NCBI GenBank assembly: GCA_034506255.1
Contig: JAPDPX010000005.1
Location: forward strand, 186,001 to 250,000
Source of the DNA: a candidate division KSB1 bacterium
GTDB taxonomy: Bacteria; Zhuqueibacterota; Zhuqueibacteria; Zhuqueibacterales; Zhuqueibacteraceae
DNA length: 64,000 nt
Direction of reading: 5' to 3'
The position numbers and the translations under genes were made by a program. Positions 1-11,551 of the stretch are shown in pieces; the stretch's first letter is position 1; each line of letters begins with the position of its first letter. Below the pieces are notes generated by a model, which saw nothing but the letters and a program-made list of their open reading frames with translations, made no database searches and was not told where the DNA came from.

Positions 1-180
1 GATGTCATTGAGGAGGAAAAAATGCTGCGGGTCTGGCAAAGGTGGTATGCCGAAGCGCTGGCGAGCGTGGGCAAAATACCGGTGGCGCCCGACAGCACGG
101 CTCTGGCCGCGGCAATTGCACAGGCGCAACGCCGGCTCGAACGGCTGACGGAGGAGAAGATCAACAGCCTGCGGCGGTGA
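1..180 (+). CDS. C-terminal end of an unidentified protein (5' partial)
   Basis: Frame 1 is open from the first base of the window and ends with TGA at 178-180, giving 59 residues of a protein whose start lies outside. The visible tail is Ala/Arg/Leu-rich and looks helical, ending in a charged stretch (RLERLTEEKINSLRR). No motif was recognised. An internal ATG at 22 follows GGAGGAAAA, but the upstream residues are equally compatible with coding, so a run-in from outside is preferred. It converges on the next gene, whose stop is 3 bp away. Confidence 0.5.
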   Translation, partial: DVIEEEKMLRVWQRWYAEALASVGKIPVAPDSTALAAAIAQAQRRLERLTEEKINSLRR

Positions 181-183
181 AAT

Positions 184-1236
184 CTATTTTTCCTGCCTCG
201 GTTGTTCCCGCCATCGCATCATCAACTCCACCACTTCCCCGTAATTCTGCCTGCCGCCACGAACGCGGTTCGCGCGCAAATAGGCATCATAAGTGCGCTG
301 CGTGACATGGGAGACCACGCCATGATAGGGCTGCCAGCGCTGCTGCACGGCAAGCAGATCGGCGCGCACCTCCGGCCGCACGCGCTGCCGCAGGGAGTCG
401 GCATCCTTAAACAGCGCCGCGCGCGCCAGAAAATGCTGCAGCAGCGCAAGGTGCCCGGAATATTGCACCGCAGAGTCGGTGCTCGCCAGAGAGGCGAGCA
501 CGCCGAGGAAACTGGCTTCGGATTCGCGTGCATAGCCCAGTTGGTGCGCCTTCTCATGCGCCAGCACGAACGGCAACTCCACCGGCAGCAGGCCGGCGTT
601 GAGATGAATTTCGTGCAAAAAGGGGCTGAAAAAGCCGGAGGTCAGGGTGTAGTCGAGCACCGCGGACATGAGCAGGTGTTTCGGCCGGCGGCTGCCCGGC
701 GCGAGCGGCAGTGACAACTCGGGCAAAAGCCGGCGCAGGCTGCACTCGATCAAACTGTCGAGCCCCGTCAAGTTCCAGGCCGGCACCGGCCGCCAGGCGT
801 TGTTGGTGGCGACGATGCTCTCTTCCAGATGGCGCCGATACGCGAGGCTGTCGGGAGCAGTCCCGCCGGCCAATCCCAATTGCTCGTCGATTGGCGCGCG
901 AAAATAATTGCAGCCCCAGGCGAGATAGAACCATGACACGAACAGCGCCGCGCCCAACAGCATGTTGCGCAAGCCGCGTTGCCACTGGCGCCGACGCCAG
1001 AGCCGCCCTGCCAACGCAAGCATCGTCAACACGCCGAGGTAAAAACAAATCTCGGAGAGGGAAAAAGGCACAGCGGAGGTGAGGGGCGAAAGCAGGCCGG
1101 TGAGTGCGAAATAAAAGCGCCGGCTGTAGAAAGTTTCAATCCAGGCGGGTTGATGTGCCAGCACAGGCAGGGACAGGAGGAGACCTGCGGTCACGGCCGT
1201 CGCCAGGGCGAGCACGCGATTGCGGAAGAGATTCAT
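184..1236 (-). CDS. DUF3810-type membrane protein with HExxH motif
   Basis: A 350-residue membrane protein. The first roughly 110 residues contain an N-terminal hydrophobic segment and two further membrane segments. The C-terminal half is soluble and carries LAHEKAHQLGYARESEASF, a zincin-like HExxH motif with downstream Glu residues, as in the DUF3810 family. A zinc-dependent peptidase role is inferred; no substrate is known. The start chosen is the Met of MNLFRNRV, because residues upstream in the open frame are Cys/Ala-rich and unlike a protein start; no clear Shine-Dalgarno precedes it. It lies 100 bp downstream of sdhB on the same strand and could be co-transcribed, but no functional link is evident. 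Confidence 0.75.
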   Translation of the reverse strand: MNLFRNRVLALATAVTAGLLLSLPVLAHQPAWIETFYSRRFYFALTGLLSPLTSAVPFSLSEICFYLGVLTMLALAGRLWRRRQWQRGLRNMLLGAALFVSWFYLAWGCNYFRAPIDEQLGLAGGTAPDSLAYRRHLEESIVATNNAWRPVPAWNLTGLDSLIECSLRRLLPELSLPLAPGSRRPKHLLMSAVLDYTLTSGFFSPFLHEIHLNAGLLPVELPFVLAHEKAHQLGYARESEASFLGVLASLASTDSAVQYSGHLALLQHFLARAALFKDADSLRQRVRPEVRADLLAVQQRWQPYHGVVSHVTQRTYDAYLRANRVRGGRQNYGEVVELMMRWREQPRQEK

Positions 1237-1336
1237 GGCAGGGGCGCATTTTACCCGACAAGGCCACGAACAGCCGCCGGCCGTGGCCACCCCGGCCACG
1301 CCGGCGGCACATCGCAACATTTTCAGAGGGCGGCCG

Positions 1337-2085
1337 TCATGGCACAGCCGGCCTGATGAGGGCCCGGAGGTATTCCCGGTTCATCCTGGCGATGAAGGTC
1401 GCCTTGATTTCCTTTGGGCACACGGCTTCACATTCATACTGGTTGGTGCAGTTGCCGAAGCCCTCCGCGTCCATCTGCGCCACCATGTTGCGCACGCGGC
1501 GCTCGCGCTCGGGTTGCCCCTGTGGCAACAAAGCGAGATGCGAGACTTTCGCCGCCACGAACAGCATCGCCGAGGCATTTTTGCAGGCTGCCACACATGC
1601 CCCGCAGCCGATACAGGCGGCGGCATCCATCGCGGTTTCCGCCACCGCCTTGGGAATCAAAATGGCATTGGCATCCGGCGCGCCGCCGGTGTTCACCGAA
1701 ATGAAACCGCCGGCCTGCATGATGCGGTCGAAGGCGCTGCGGTCAACCACCAGATCCTTGATCACCGGAAACGCCCGGGCACGCCAGGGCTCCACATGGA
1801 TGTGATCGCCGTTCTTGAACTGCCGCATGTAGAGCTGGCAGGTGGTTTTGCCGGCACCCGGGCCGTGCGCGATGCCGTTGATCACCAGCGAGCAGGCACC
1901 GCAGATGCCCTCGCGACAGTCGTGATCGAAAGCGATGGGATCTTCCCCCTTGCGCGTCAGCTCTTCATTGAGCACATCCAGCATTTCGAGAAAGGACATG
2001 TCGGGACTGACTTCCGGCGAGGGATAAGTCACCAGCTTGCCGGGCGTGTTCGCATTCGGCTGACGCCACACATGCAAGGTCACTT

Positions 2086-2089
<4 letters not shown>
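1337..2089 (-). CDS. sdhB: Succinate dehydrogenase/fumarate reductase iron-sulfur subunit
   Basis: Electron-transfer subunit of complex II (250 aa) passing electrons from the flavoprotein to membrane quinone. The N-terminal plant-type 2Fe-2S domain has Cys58, Cys63, Cys66 (CREGICGAC) and Cys84. The C-terminal dicluster domain has [11 protein letters not shown] (Cys159/162/165/169) plus Cys214, Cys220 and Cys224 ([11 protein letters not shown]), enough ligands for the 4Fe-4S and 3Fe-4S clusters. The start ATG overlaps the sdhA stop as ATGA and is preceded by AGGAGCT, so translation is probably coupled. Gene order sdhC-sdhA-sdhB matches the b558-type enzymes that usually work with menaquinone. 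Direction (succinate oxidation or fumarate reduction) cannot be decided from sequence. Confidence 0.95.
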
Positions 2090-4002
<1,913 letters not shown>

Positions 4003-4004
4003 GA

Positions 4005-4700
4005 TCACATCCCTCCTCCGACAGGTTTGATGAGGCCGGTGAGCACGCCCAGCGGCACCGAGATGAAACCCAGGCAAACGAGCCATGCCACCACCGCGCC
4101 CAAACGGGCAATCCGCGCACGGTATCGGGGAGGGTTCCAGCCGAGTGATTGCAAGAAGCTGGCCGTGCCGTGGCTCAAGTGGGAAAACAACAGCACCATC
4201 GCCACCACATAGAAACCGGAGATCAGAACATTCTGAAAACCATAAACCACCATGTTGTACACATCGTGCCGGCCCTGGTCATCATGCAGCGCAAAATGTT
4301 CGGGGTGGGTCACGCCCAGCGTGAAATGCAGCAGATGATACACAACAAAGGCGAGGATGATCAGCCCGCTGATCACCATCGTGCGCGAAGCGAGCGTGGC
4401 CTGCACCGTGTGGTTGAAATGATAACGCACCGGCCGCGCTGCACGGTTTTGCAGCTTCAGCCGCAGGGTCATGAACACATGCACCAGCGCGATGCCCAGC
4501 AGACCCAGGCGCACCACCCACAACAACGGGCCGAATTGCCGCAGCGTGACCGCGTAGTTATTCATTGCCTCCCGGCCGATGAACATCTGCAGATTGCCGA
4601 TCATGTGCACCAGCACGAACAGCACCAGCCCGATGCCGGTGAGCGCCACCACGATCTTGCTGCCGATCGAAGAAGTCAATACCGCAGGCTTTTCATTCAT
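4005..4700 (-). CDS. sdhC: Succinate dehydrogenase cytochrome b558 subunit
   Basis: Membrane anchor of complex II (231 aa), of the single-polypeptide cytochrome b558 type that carries two haems and needs no SdhD. Five hydrophobic segments can be drawn (about residues 12-33, 60-80, 105-125, 155-175 and 198-220), with histidines in or near the helices ([27 protein letters not shown]) as candidate haem ligands. The start ATG follows AAGGAGG at ideal spacing. First gene of sdhCAB; a promoter is predicted at 4849-4877. Enzymes of this class usually reduce menaquinone in Gram-positives and FCB-group bacteria; that is family knowledge, not seen here. Confidence 0.93.
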   Translation of the reverse strand: MNEKPAVLTSSIGSKIVVALTGIGLVLFVLVHMIGNLQMFIGREAMNNYAVTLRQFGPLLWVVRLGLLGIALVHVFMTLRLKLQNRAARPVRYHFNHTVQATLASRTMVISGLIILAFVVYHLLHFTLGVTHPEHFALHDDQGRHDVYNMVVYGFQNVLISGFYVVAMVLLFSHLSHGTASFLQSLGWNPPRYRARIARLGAVVAWLVCLGFISVPLGVLTGLIKPVGGGM

Positions 4701-4848
4701 CCAATCCTCCTTCCCTTGAGATGCGCTACCGTCGCGACGTTTGCGCGGGGCGGCGGGGTCCGGTGCCACGGTTCCCTTCGCTGGCCACCGGCAATGCCAC
4801 GCACCGTGCAAGCGTCAGAAATGAATTCCAGCACGCAACACGGGGGCA

Positions 4849-4877
4849 AACATATATCCGCGCCCGGAGAGTTGCAA
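4849..4877 (-). promoter_or_regulatory. Predicted promoter of sdhCAB
   Basis: On the minus strand, -35 TTGCAA (4872-4877) and -10 TATGTT (4849-4854) are separated by 17 bp. The start of transcription would be near 4842, leaving a leader of about 140 nt before sdhC. Prediction from consensus only. Confidence 0.45.
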
Positions 4878-4915
4878 GGGATTTTACCGCACCGTCACAC
4901 CGCCCAATTTGGACA

Positions 4916-4944
4916 TTGACGGCAAGAGCGAATCTGCCTATATT
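4916..4944 (+). promoter_or_regulatory. Predicted promoter of glnS
   Basis: -35 TTGACG (4916-4921), a 17-bp spacer and -10 TATATT (4939-4944) make the best sigma70-like promoter in the window. Transcription would begin near 4951, about 75 nt before the glnS start. Confidence 0.6.
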
Positions 4945-5025
4945 CCGTGCGTATTCACAACCACCGTCACCGCCCGCGCGGCACGCCGGCCGCGGCGGGT
5001 GCAACCCAACAAGGAATGTTTGCTT

Positions 5026-6720
5026 ATGCCCTCTTCCGAATCGACTCCGGTCGCTTCCAACTTCATTCGCGAACTGATCCGGGAAGACCTGCGCACCAAC
5101 CGCTTCGGCGGCCAAGTGATCACCCGCTTTCCGCCCGAGCCCAACGGCTATCTTCACATCGGCCATGCCAAGGCGATTTGCATCGATTTCGGCATGGCAA
5201 AGGAATTCGGCGGCCGCTGCCATCTGCGCTTCGACGATACCAATCCCACCAAGGAGGAGCAGGAATATGTCGATGCCATCACCGCCGATGTGCGCTGGCT
5301 TGGCTTCGACTGGGGCGAGCATCTTTATTTCGCTTCCGACTATTTCGAGCAGTTGTATGACTACGCCGTGCAGCTCATCAAGGCCGGCAAGGCTTATGTC
5401 GATGATCTCAGCACCGAGGAGATTCGCGCATACCGCGGCACGCTGACCGAGCCGGGCCGCAACAGCCCCTGGCGCGACCGCTCCGTCGAGGAAAACCTCG
5501 ACTTGTTTGCACGCATGCGTGCCGGCGAATTCCCCGACGGCGCCAAAGTTCTGCGCGCCAAGATCGACATGGCCTCGCCCAATCTCAATCTGCGCGATCC
5601 CGTGATGTATCGCATCCGCCATGCCACGCATCATCGCACCGGCGACAAATGGTGCATCTATCCCATGTACGATTGGGCGCACGGCCAGTCCGACTCCATC
5701 GAAGGCATCACCCATTCCATCTGCACGCTGGAATACGAGGATCATCGCCCGCTCTACGACTGGTTCCTCGATGCCCTCGGCATTCATCATCCGCAGCAGA
5801 TCGAGTTTGCGCGCCTCAACCTCACCTACACCGTGATGAGCAAGCGCAAGCTGCTGCAGCTCGTCGAGCAGGGACATGTCAGCGGCTGGGACGATCCCCG
5901 CCTGCCCACGCTCGCCGGCTTGCGGCGCCGCGGCTTTCCCCCCGAAGCCATCCGCGATTTTTGCGAACGCATCGGGGTCGCCAAGAGCAACAGCGTGGTC
6001 GACGTCGGCCTGCTCGAACATTGCGTGCGCGAGTATCTCAACCGCCATGCCCCGCGTGTCATGGCGGTGTTGCGCCCGCTGCGCGTGGTGATCACCAACT
6101 ATCCGGAAGGCCGGGTCGAGGAAATGGAGGCGATCAACAACCCCGAAGACCCCGCCGCCGGCACCCGCCGCGTGCCGTTCACGCGCGTGCTTTACATCGA
6201 GCGCGACGACTTCCGGGAAGATCCTCCCAGGAAATTCTTCCGCCTGGCGCCCGGTCGGGAAGTGCGCCTGCGTTACGCCTACTTCATCACCTGCACCGAG
6301 GTCGTGAAAGATCCGGCCACCGGCGAGATCATCGAGCTGCGCTGCACCTACGATCCCGCCACGCGCGGTGGCGATTCACCCGACGGGCGCAAGGTGAAGG
6401 GCACGATTCACTGGGTCTCCGCGGCGCATGCGCGCAAAGTCGAAGTGCGGTTGTATGACCGCCTTTTTCTCAAAGAAAATCCCGACGACAACAAAGACTT
6501 CCTGGCACAGCTCAATCCCAACTCGCTCGAAGTGCTGAAAGACTGTCTCGTCGAGCCGGGTCTCGCGCAGGCCGCGCCCGGCAGCCGCTTTCAGTTTGAG
6601 CGGCTCGGTTATTTTTGCGTGGACACGGTCGACTCCAGGCCCGGGCAGCCGGTGTTCAATCGCATCGTGCCCTTGAAGGACTCCTGGAGCAAAATCGAAA
6701 AAGCCGGCAATGCCGACTGA
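5026..6720 (+). CDS. glnS: Glutaminyl-tRNA synthetase
   Basis: Class I aminoacyl-tRNA synthetase (564 aa, E. coli enzyme about 554) charging tRNA-Gln with glutamine. [16 protein letters not shown] places the HIGH motif at residues 44-47, and the KMSKS-like VMSKRKL is at about 270-276. The C-terminal anticodon-binding beta-barrels are full length. GlnRS rather than GluRS is supported by [13 protein letters not shown] and the overall architecture. The start MPSSESTP is chosen because it follows AAGGA; the 39 codons open upstream lie over the predicted promoter. Its presence implies that direct glutaminylation is available without the amidotransferase route. Monocistronic by position. Confidence 0.95.
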   Translation: MPSSESTPVASNFIRELIREDLRTNRFGGQVITRFPPEPNGYLHIGHAKAICIDFGMAKEFGGRCHLRFDDTNPTKEEQEYVDAITADVRWLGFDWGEHLYFASDYFEQLYDYAVQLIKAGKAYVDDLSTEEIRAYRGTLTEPGRNSPWRDRSVEENLDLFARMRAGEFPDGAKVLRAKIDMASPNLNLRDPVMYRIRHATHHRTGDKWCIYPMYDWAHGQSDSIEGITHSICTLEYEDHRPLYDWFLDALGIHHPQQIEFARLNLTYTVMSKRKLLQLVEQGHVSGWDDPRLPTLAGLRRRGFPPEAIRDFCERIGVAKSNSVVDVGLLEHCVREYLNRHAPRVMAVLRPLRVVITNYPEGRVEEMEAINNPEDPAAGTRRVPFTRVLYIERDDFREDPPRKFFRLAPGREVRLRYAYFITCTEVVKDPATGEIIELRCTYDPATRGGDSPDGRKVKGTIHWVSAAHARKVEVRLYDRLFLKENPDDNKDFLAQLNPNSLEVLKDCLVEPGLAQAAPGSRFQFERLGYFCVDTVDSRPGQPVFNRIVPLKDSWSKIEKAGNAD

Positions 6721-6974
6721 GGTGCGCTGACCCTGCTGATGATATGCACGACGCAAACATGATTCGCTGCATGCCCCACCTGCCGCGGTCATGTTTCTCC
6801 TGCTGCCATTTTTTTCGAACACGGGCAACCACCAGAACTGTCTTCGCTCGTCCAAACCGGGTTCGCGCCGGCCGGCGCACGCGGCAGAATGGCAACGCGG
6901 CGGTGGGGCGGGAAGTTTGTGACCGTCCCATGGCTCACCGAGATGGCATTATCTCACCTCATTAGGAGCCTGCG

Positions 6975-7994
6975 ATGAAAGCCATGATCCTCACCCGCCT
7001 GGCGGCGCTCACGCAGAACCCCGCGCCGCTGACGCTGACGGATCTTCCCGATCCGGTTCCGCACGACGATGAAATTCTCATCAGAGTTGCCGCGTGCGCG
7101 GTGTGCCACACCGAGCTGGATGAAATCGAAGGCCGCACCCCGCCGCCGCGCCTGCCGGTGGTGCCGGGCCATCAGGTGGTGGGCCGGGTCGAATCCGCCG
7201 GCGGCCCCTTCAAGCCCGGTGAGCGCGTCGGCGTGGCCTGGATTTTCTCCGCCTGCGGCACGTGCCACTTTTGCCGGCGCGGCGATGAGAATTTGTGTCC
7301 GCAATTCCAAGCCACCGGCCGCGATGCCAACGGCGGCTATGCGGAACTCATGACCGTTCCCGCGGCTTTCGCCTTCCCCATCCCCGACATTTTCTCCGAT
7401 GCGCAAGCGGCACCCCTGTTGTGCGCCGGCGCGATTGGTTATCGCTCATTGCGTCTCACCGGCTTGCAAGACGGTCAAAAGCTCGGACTCACCGGCTTCG
7501 GCGCTTCCGGCCATCTCGTCCTCAAGCTGGCACGGCGGCAATTTCCCCGATCGCAAATTTTTGTCTTTGCGCGCAGTGCAACAGAACGGGCCTTTGCGCT
7601 GGAGCTGGGTGCGGCCTGGGCGGGCGACACGGAAGAAAAAGCGCCGGAAAAGCTGCATGCCATCATCGACACCACACCGGTGTGGCGCCCGATCGTGGCG
7701 GCGCTGGAGAATTTGGAACCCGGCGGCCGGCTGGTGATCAACGCCATTCGCAAAGAGGAGACGGACAAAGCGGCCTTGCTGCGCCTGGATTATCCCGGCC
7801 ATCTTTGGCTCGAAAAGGAGATCAAAAGCGTGGCCAACGTCAGCCGGCGGGACGTGGCTGAATTTTTGGCGCTCGCCGCGCAAATCCCCCTCAAACCCGA
7901 GGTGCAGGAGTTTCCCCTGGAAGAGGCCAACACCGCCCTGCTCGAACTGAAGGCGCGCAACCTCCGCGGGGCCAAGGTGCTGCGGATTGCCTAG
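6975..7994 (+). CDS. Zinc-dependent alcohol dehydrogenase family protein
   Basis: Medium-chain dehydrogenase/reductase (339 aa) of the zinc-binding ADH subfamily that oxidises alcohols or reduces aldehydes with NAD(P). Cys44 in CAVCHTELDE and His66 in GHQVVGRV are the catalytic zinc ligands; Cys94, 97, 100 and 108 (CGTCHFCRRGDENLC) form the structural zinc lobe. The nucleotide-binding turn is GFGASGHLVLKLA near residue 175. AGGAG precedes the ATG by 7 bp. The gene stands alone, with 254 bp upstream in which nothing specific was found. Substrate unknown. Confidence 0.88.
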   Translation: MKAMILTRLAALTQNPAPLTLTDLPDPVPHDDEILIRVAACAVCHTELDEIEGRTPPPRLPVVPGHQVVGRVESAGGPFKPGERVGVAWIFSACGTCHFCRRGDENLCPQFQATGRDANGGYAELMTVPAAFAFPIPDIFSDAQAAPLLCAGAIGYRSLRLTGLQDGQKLGLTGFGASGHLVLKLARRQFPRSQIFVFARSATERAFALELGAAWAGDTEEKAPEKLHAIIDTTPVWRPIVAALENLEPGGRLVINAIRKEETDKAALLRLDYPGHLWLEKEIKSVANVSRRDVAEFLALAAQIPLKPEVQEFPLEEANTALLELKARNLRGAKVLRIA

Positions 7995-8158
7995 CGCAAT
8001 TCTGCTTTGCAAAGTCTATCCCCGTTGTCATCCCGGCGCAGCCTCCGGGCCTCTTGTGCAACGGTGCCCTGTTCAGAACCGGCTGCCAGGGGCCGGGGTT
8101 ATGCCCCCATGATGTGAACTGGCGTTCCGGCAGTGCGGGCGCTTTTGGGAGAGGCATC

Positions 8159-8692
8159 ATGAAAAAAATCTCTTCAGCGCTCACTCCCGCCCTCGCCCTT
8201 TTTCTCCTCAGCGGCAATCGCTCCGCCTCCCAATGCAAGCAACTGCCGCCGGTGACGGACAAAATTCTCATGCTGCATTTTGCTGACGGCCATGCCGAAC
8301 ATTATGGCCACGGGCAGACTGGCAATGATGATCGTGTCGTCAAATCCGAACCGCTGCTTGTGTGGGCGATGCGCACCGTCTCCTACACCCTGAGCAGCAC
8401 CGACGATCCCAACTATGCCACGCCGCGCCCGCCGCTCAAAGTGGGCCGCAAGAGCAGGGGCGGGGATTTCGGCTTGAACGCGGCGCAAAGATACCCCGGC
8501 GTGCTCGAGCATTTCATCTATCTGGAACTGCCCCATCCCCTGCGGCACGGCAAAACCCAGCGTTGGCAATTTCCCCATTGGGATTGCACCCCCAGCGCGA
8601 CGCGCAGCAACGGTCTGCGGCGGGCGTGGGTCCGGGGTGGCCTCCGCTTCAGGAGCCAGATTCGGCGCACAGCCACAGGAAGTGCGAAATGA
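8159..8692 (+). pseudogene. Truncated secreted-protein remnant
   Basis: The open frame encodes 177 residues with an SD (GGGAGAGG) and a signal peptide (MKKISSALTPALALFLLSG). Residues about 25-145 look like real protein: KILMLHFADGHAEHYGHG, SYTLSSTDDPNYATPRPP and VLEHFIYLELPHPLRHGKT. From memory, such segments open large secreted multidomain proteins of Bacteroidota-type bacteria; this was not verified by a search. After HGKT the translation turns into low-complexity Arg/Trp/Ser-rich sequence with no protein character, and it stops just before the next gene. The simplest reading is a 3'-truncated remnant; a short intact secreted protein is the alternative. Confidence 0.4.
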
Positions 8693-8763
8693 AAATTGCA
8701 AAACGCGGCATGCGCTGCAGAGCAGCGGTGGCCGCAAAGAAACCTTTACCGAGGAGGTGGAAA

Positions 8764-10878
8764 ATGATGGAATGCCCCGGGCGTTTTTTACGCGCGGCCG
8801 GCATGGCGGCACTCATACTGGCCGGCAGCGCAACGGCCCAGCCTGCGCCGCCACTGGCCGCCCGCCATCCCAAAGTCGACACCCTTCACGGCGAGCAACG
8901 CAGGGATGATTATTTCTGGCTGCGGGAAAAGGACAATCCGGCGGTGCGGCAATACCTCGCAGCCGAGAATGCCTACGCCGAAAAACTGCTGGCCTTCACC
9001 AAACCGCTGCAGGAAAAGTTGTATCAGGAAATGCTCGGCCGCATCAAGGAAACCGATCTCTCCGTGCCCTATCGCGAAGGCGATTACTTTTACTACAGCC
9101 GCACTGAGCAGGGCCGGCAGTATCCCATCTACTGCCGCAAAGCCGGCTCCCTTGCCGCACCCGAGGAAATCACGCTCGATCTCAACCAGCTCGCCCGGGG
9201 CAGGGTGTTCCTGGGGCTCGGTGCCTATGCCGTGAGCGATGACGGCAACCTGCTTGCTTATGCCATCGACACCACCGGCTTCCGTGTCTATGATCTGCAG
9301 ATCAAGGATCTGCGCACCGGCGAATTGCTGCCCGATCGTGCCCATGATGTCGGCTCGGTGTTTTGGGCGGCGGACAACCGCACGCTGTTCTACGTGACCA
9401 AGGACGCGGCCAAGCGGCCTTATCGCCTCCATCGCCACGTGCTCGGCAGCCAGCCGGAGCTGTTGTATGAAGAGCAGGACGAACGCTTCAGCCTGTGGGG
9501 CGGCCGCACACGCAGCCAGGCTTATTTGATCGTTTATTCCGCCAGCCTGACTTCCACCGAGGCGCGCTTCATTTCCGCCGGCGCGCCGCACAGCGCGTGG
9601 CAGATCCTGCTGCCACGCCGGCCCGACCGCCAGTTCGAGATCGAACATCATGGCGACCGGTTCTACATTCGCGTGAATGACGCCGGCCGCAATTTCCGGC
9701 TGGTGAGCGCACCGGTGAGCGATCCCGGCGAAAAAAACTGGCAGGAGATCGTGCCGCACCGGCAGGAGGTGATGCTGGAGGGCATCGATTGCTTCGCCCG
9801 CCACTACGTGCTCTATGAACGCCACAACGGGCTGGAACAGATCCGCATCACCGACCTGCAAACCGGGGTGAGCCATTATCTCGCATTTCCCGAAGCGGTG
9901 TACACCGCCGCTGCAGGCACCAACCGCGTGTGGGACACCCCGACACTGCGCTACCACTACCAGTCGCTGATCACGCCCGGCTCGGTGTATGACTACGACA
10001 TGACCACGCGCACCAGCACGCTGCTCAAACAAACCGAGGTGCGGGGTGGCTACGACAAAAATCAATATCGCTGCGAACGGCTGTTTGCCACCGCGCGCGA
10101 CGGCACGCGCATTCCGATTTCGATTGTCTATAAAAAAGGCTTCAAGAAAAACGGCCGCGCGCCGCTGCTGCTCAACGGTTATGGCGCCTATGGTTACGCT
10201 TATGACGCCGGCTTCAACTCCAATCGTCTGAGCCTGCTCGACCGCGGCTTTGCGGTGGCGATTGCACACATTCGCGGCGGCGGCGAGCTGGGCAAGGCCT
10301 GGCACGACCAGGGTCGCATGCAAAACAAGATGAACACCTTCACTGATTTCATCGCCTGCGCCGAGTTTCTGATCGCACAGAAATTCACAGCGCGGGACAA
10401 GTTGATCATCGAAGGCGGCAGCGCCGGCGGCCTGCTGATGGGTGCGGTCACCAATCTGCGTCCGGATCTCTTCAAAGCCGTGGTCAGCCACGTGCCGTTC
10501 GTGGACGTGATCAACACCATGCTCGATGAGAGCCTGCCGCTCACCGTGGCGGAGTTCGAGGAGTGGGGCAATCCGCGCAAACCGGAGGAATATGCCTGGC
10601 TCAGGCAATATTGCCCCTACACCAATCTGGCCGCCAAAGCCTACCCCGCCATGCTGCTGAAGACGGCATTCAACGACAGCCAGGTGATGTATTGGGAGCC
10701 GGCGAAATATGTGGCGAAATTGCGGCGCCTGAAGACGGACCGCAATCCGCTGGTGTTCGTGATCAACATGGGCGCCGGCCACGGCGGCGCTTCGGGGCGC
10801 TACGACCGGCTGCGCGAGATCGCGCTGGATTATGCCTTCATGTTGTGGCAGGCGGGCGTGGTGCAGCCGCCGCAGTGA
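8764..10878 (+). CDS. ptrB: Secreted oligopeptidase B (prolyl oligopeptidase family S9)
   Basis: Serine peptidase of family S9A cleaving short peptides, usually after Arg/Lys in oligopeptidase B. An N-terminal seven-blade propeller precedes a C-terminal alpha/beta-hydrolase domain. The triad is visible: Ser553 in GGSAGGLLMG, Asp638 in FNDSQVMYWEP and His673 in GAGHGGASGRY. The oligopeptidase B signature block around INTMLDESLPLT is present. The start used is the ATG at 8764, preceded by a near-perfect GAGGAGGTG and giving a signal peptide ending near ATAQ; the open frame upstream reads through the remnant gene in another frame. Product about 704 aa, probably periplasmic, unlike the cytosolic E. 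coli enzyme. A terminator follows. Confidence 0.9.
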   Translation: MMECPGRFLRAAGMAALILAGSATAQPAPPLAARHPKVDTLHGEQRRDDYFWLREKDNPAVRQYLAAENAYAEKLLAFTKPLQEKLYQEMLGRIKETDLSVPYREGDYFYYSRTEQGRQYPIYCRKAGSLAAPEEITLDLNQLARGRVFLGLGAYAVSDDGNLLAYAIDTTGFRVYDLQIKDLRTGELLPDRAHDVGSVFWAADNRTLFYVTKDAAKRPYRLHRHVLGSQPELLYEEQDERFSLWGGRTRSQAYLIVYSASLTSTEARFISAGAPHSAWQILLPRRPDRQFEIEHHGDRFYIRVNDAGRNFRLVSAPVSDPGEKNWQEIVPHRQEVMLEGIDCFARHYVLYERHNGLEQIRITDLQTGVSHYLAFPEAVYTAAAGTNRVWDTPTLRYHYQSLITPGSVYDYDMTTRTSTLLKQTEVRGGYDKNQYRCERLFATARDGTRIPISIVYKKGFKKNGRAPLLLNGYGAYGYAYDAGFNSNRLSLLDRGFAVAIAHIRGGGELGKAWHDQGRMQNKMNTFTDFIACAEFLIAQKFTARDKLIIEGGSAGGLLMGAVTNLRPDLFKAVVSHVPFVDVINTMLDESLPLTVAEFEEWGNPRKPEEYAWLRQYCPYTNLAAKAYPAMLLKTAFNDSQVMYWEPAKYVAKLRRLKTDRNPLVFVINMGAGHGGASGRYDRLREIALDYAFMLWQAGVVQPPQ

Positions 10879-10963
10879 GCGTGCGAGCAGTTGCCCGTGA
10901 AGGTTTGCATTTCACACCAATCCGCACGATCCGGAACCAAGGAGGGTAACGGCGCTCGCGAAG

Positions 10964-10988
10964 ACGCCGAGTGCGCGGCGTTTTTTTC
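10964..10988 (+). terminator. Rho-independent terminator after ptrB
   Basis: Stem ACGCCG/CGGCGT with a 6-nt loop, followed by seven T residues, 86 bp after the ptrB stop. The stem is short but the T-tract is clear. Confidence 0.55.
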
Positions 10989-11551
10989 ATTAGAGCTTTT
11001 CCCGGCACTCTCCGCGTCCCGGCGGTGAGTGTTTGTTTTCCTCGTCATCAAAACACGTTCACCGTGAAGACGCACAGGTGCACCAAGAAAAGACTCGAGT
11101 CATGATTGGGAAATCCTGGCGAACCTTTGCGGCTTTGCGTGCCGGCGTGAATGCTTTTTGGCCAAACTGGCAGGCGCCGGAGACTTGCAGAATCGTCACG
11201 AAACCCGCGTAAACACAGATCGAAAGCGCACGCCGCGCGGGCGTCTTTGCCTTTGCAGCGAGCCGCTCTGGAAGCGACTAACTTGAAACTGCCAGGCGCA
11301 CTCAAGCCAACCCCATTCTCCATGGGAAAAAAGCCTCTCACGCGGTGCCGTCACGAATCAGCACAGCGTCATCACCGCGGAGCCGGTCCGGCAGAACCGC
11401 CGGCCGTTCCTCCCCGCCAGAATCACGCTCGTGACATTTTGCCCAACACCAGCGCAAGGATTGCGTATCATGCGCCAGTCTTTTCGCGGGCGCCCGGCGC
11501 AGCACAGCCGGGCTGGCCGCCTTGCGATCGCATCAATCACAGGGATCAAAA
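10989..11551. other. Intergenic region without a recognisable gene
   Basis: No open frame here has protein-like composition or a good SD. The segment 11060-11160 has the degenerate wording (accgtgaagacgcacagg; ctttgcggctttgcgtg) of low-complexity dispersed intergenic sequence common in some GC-rich bacteria. No promoter with good spacing was found before the next gene. Confidence 0.5.

Larger units (their letters stand above)
4701..5025. other. Divergent sdhCAB/glnS intergenic region
   Basis: This 325-bp spacer separates two divergent transcription units. It contains one well-formed sigma70-type promoter for each direction, 38 bp apart (see separate entries). Leaders of roughly 140 nt (sdh) and 75 nt (glnS) remain. 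No operator palindrome or riboswitch was recognised. Confidence 0.6.

Noticed and set aside
4726..6048. 440-codon open frame on the minus strand over glnS
   Set aside because: It lies antisense to an unmistakable GlnRS; its His/Ala/Gly-rich translation is a third-position GC shadow.
8788..10782. 664-codon minus-strand frame over ptrB
   Set aside because: Antisense shadow; the plus-strand product has the full catalytic triad.
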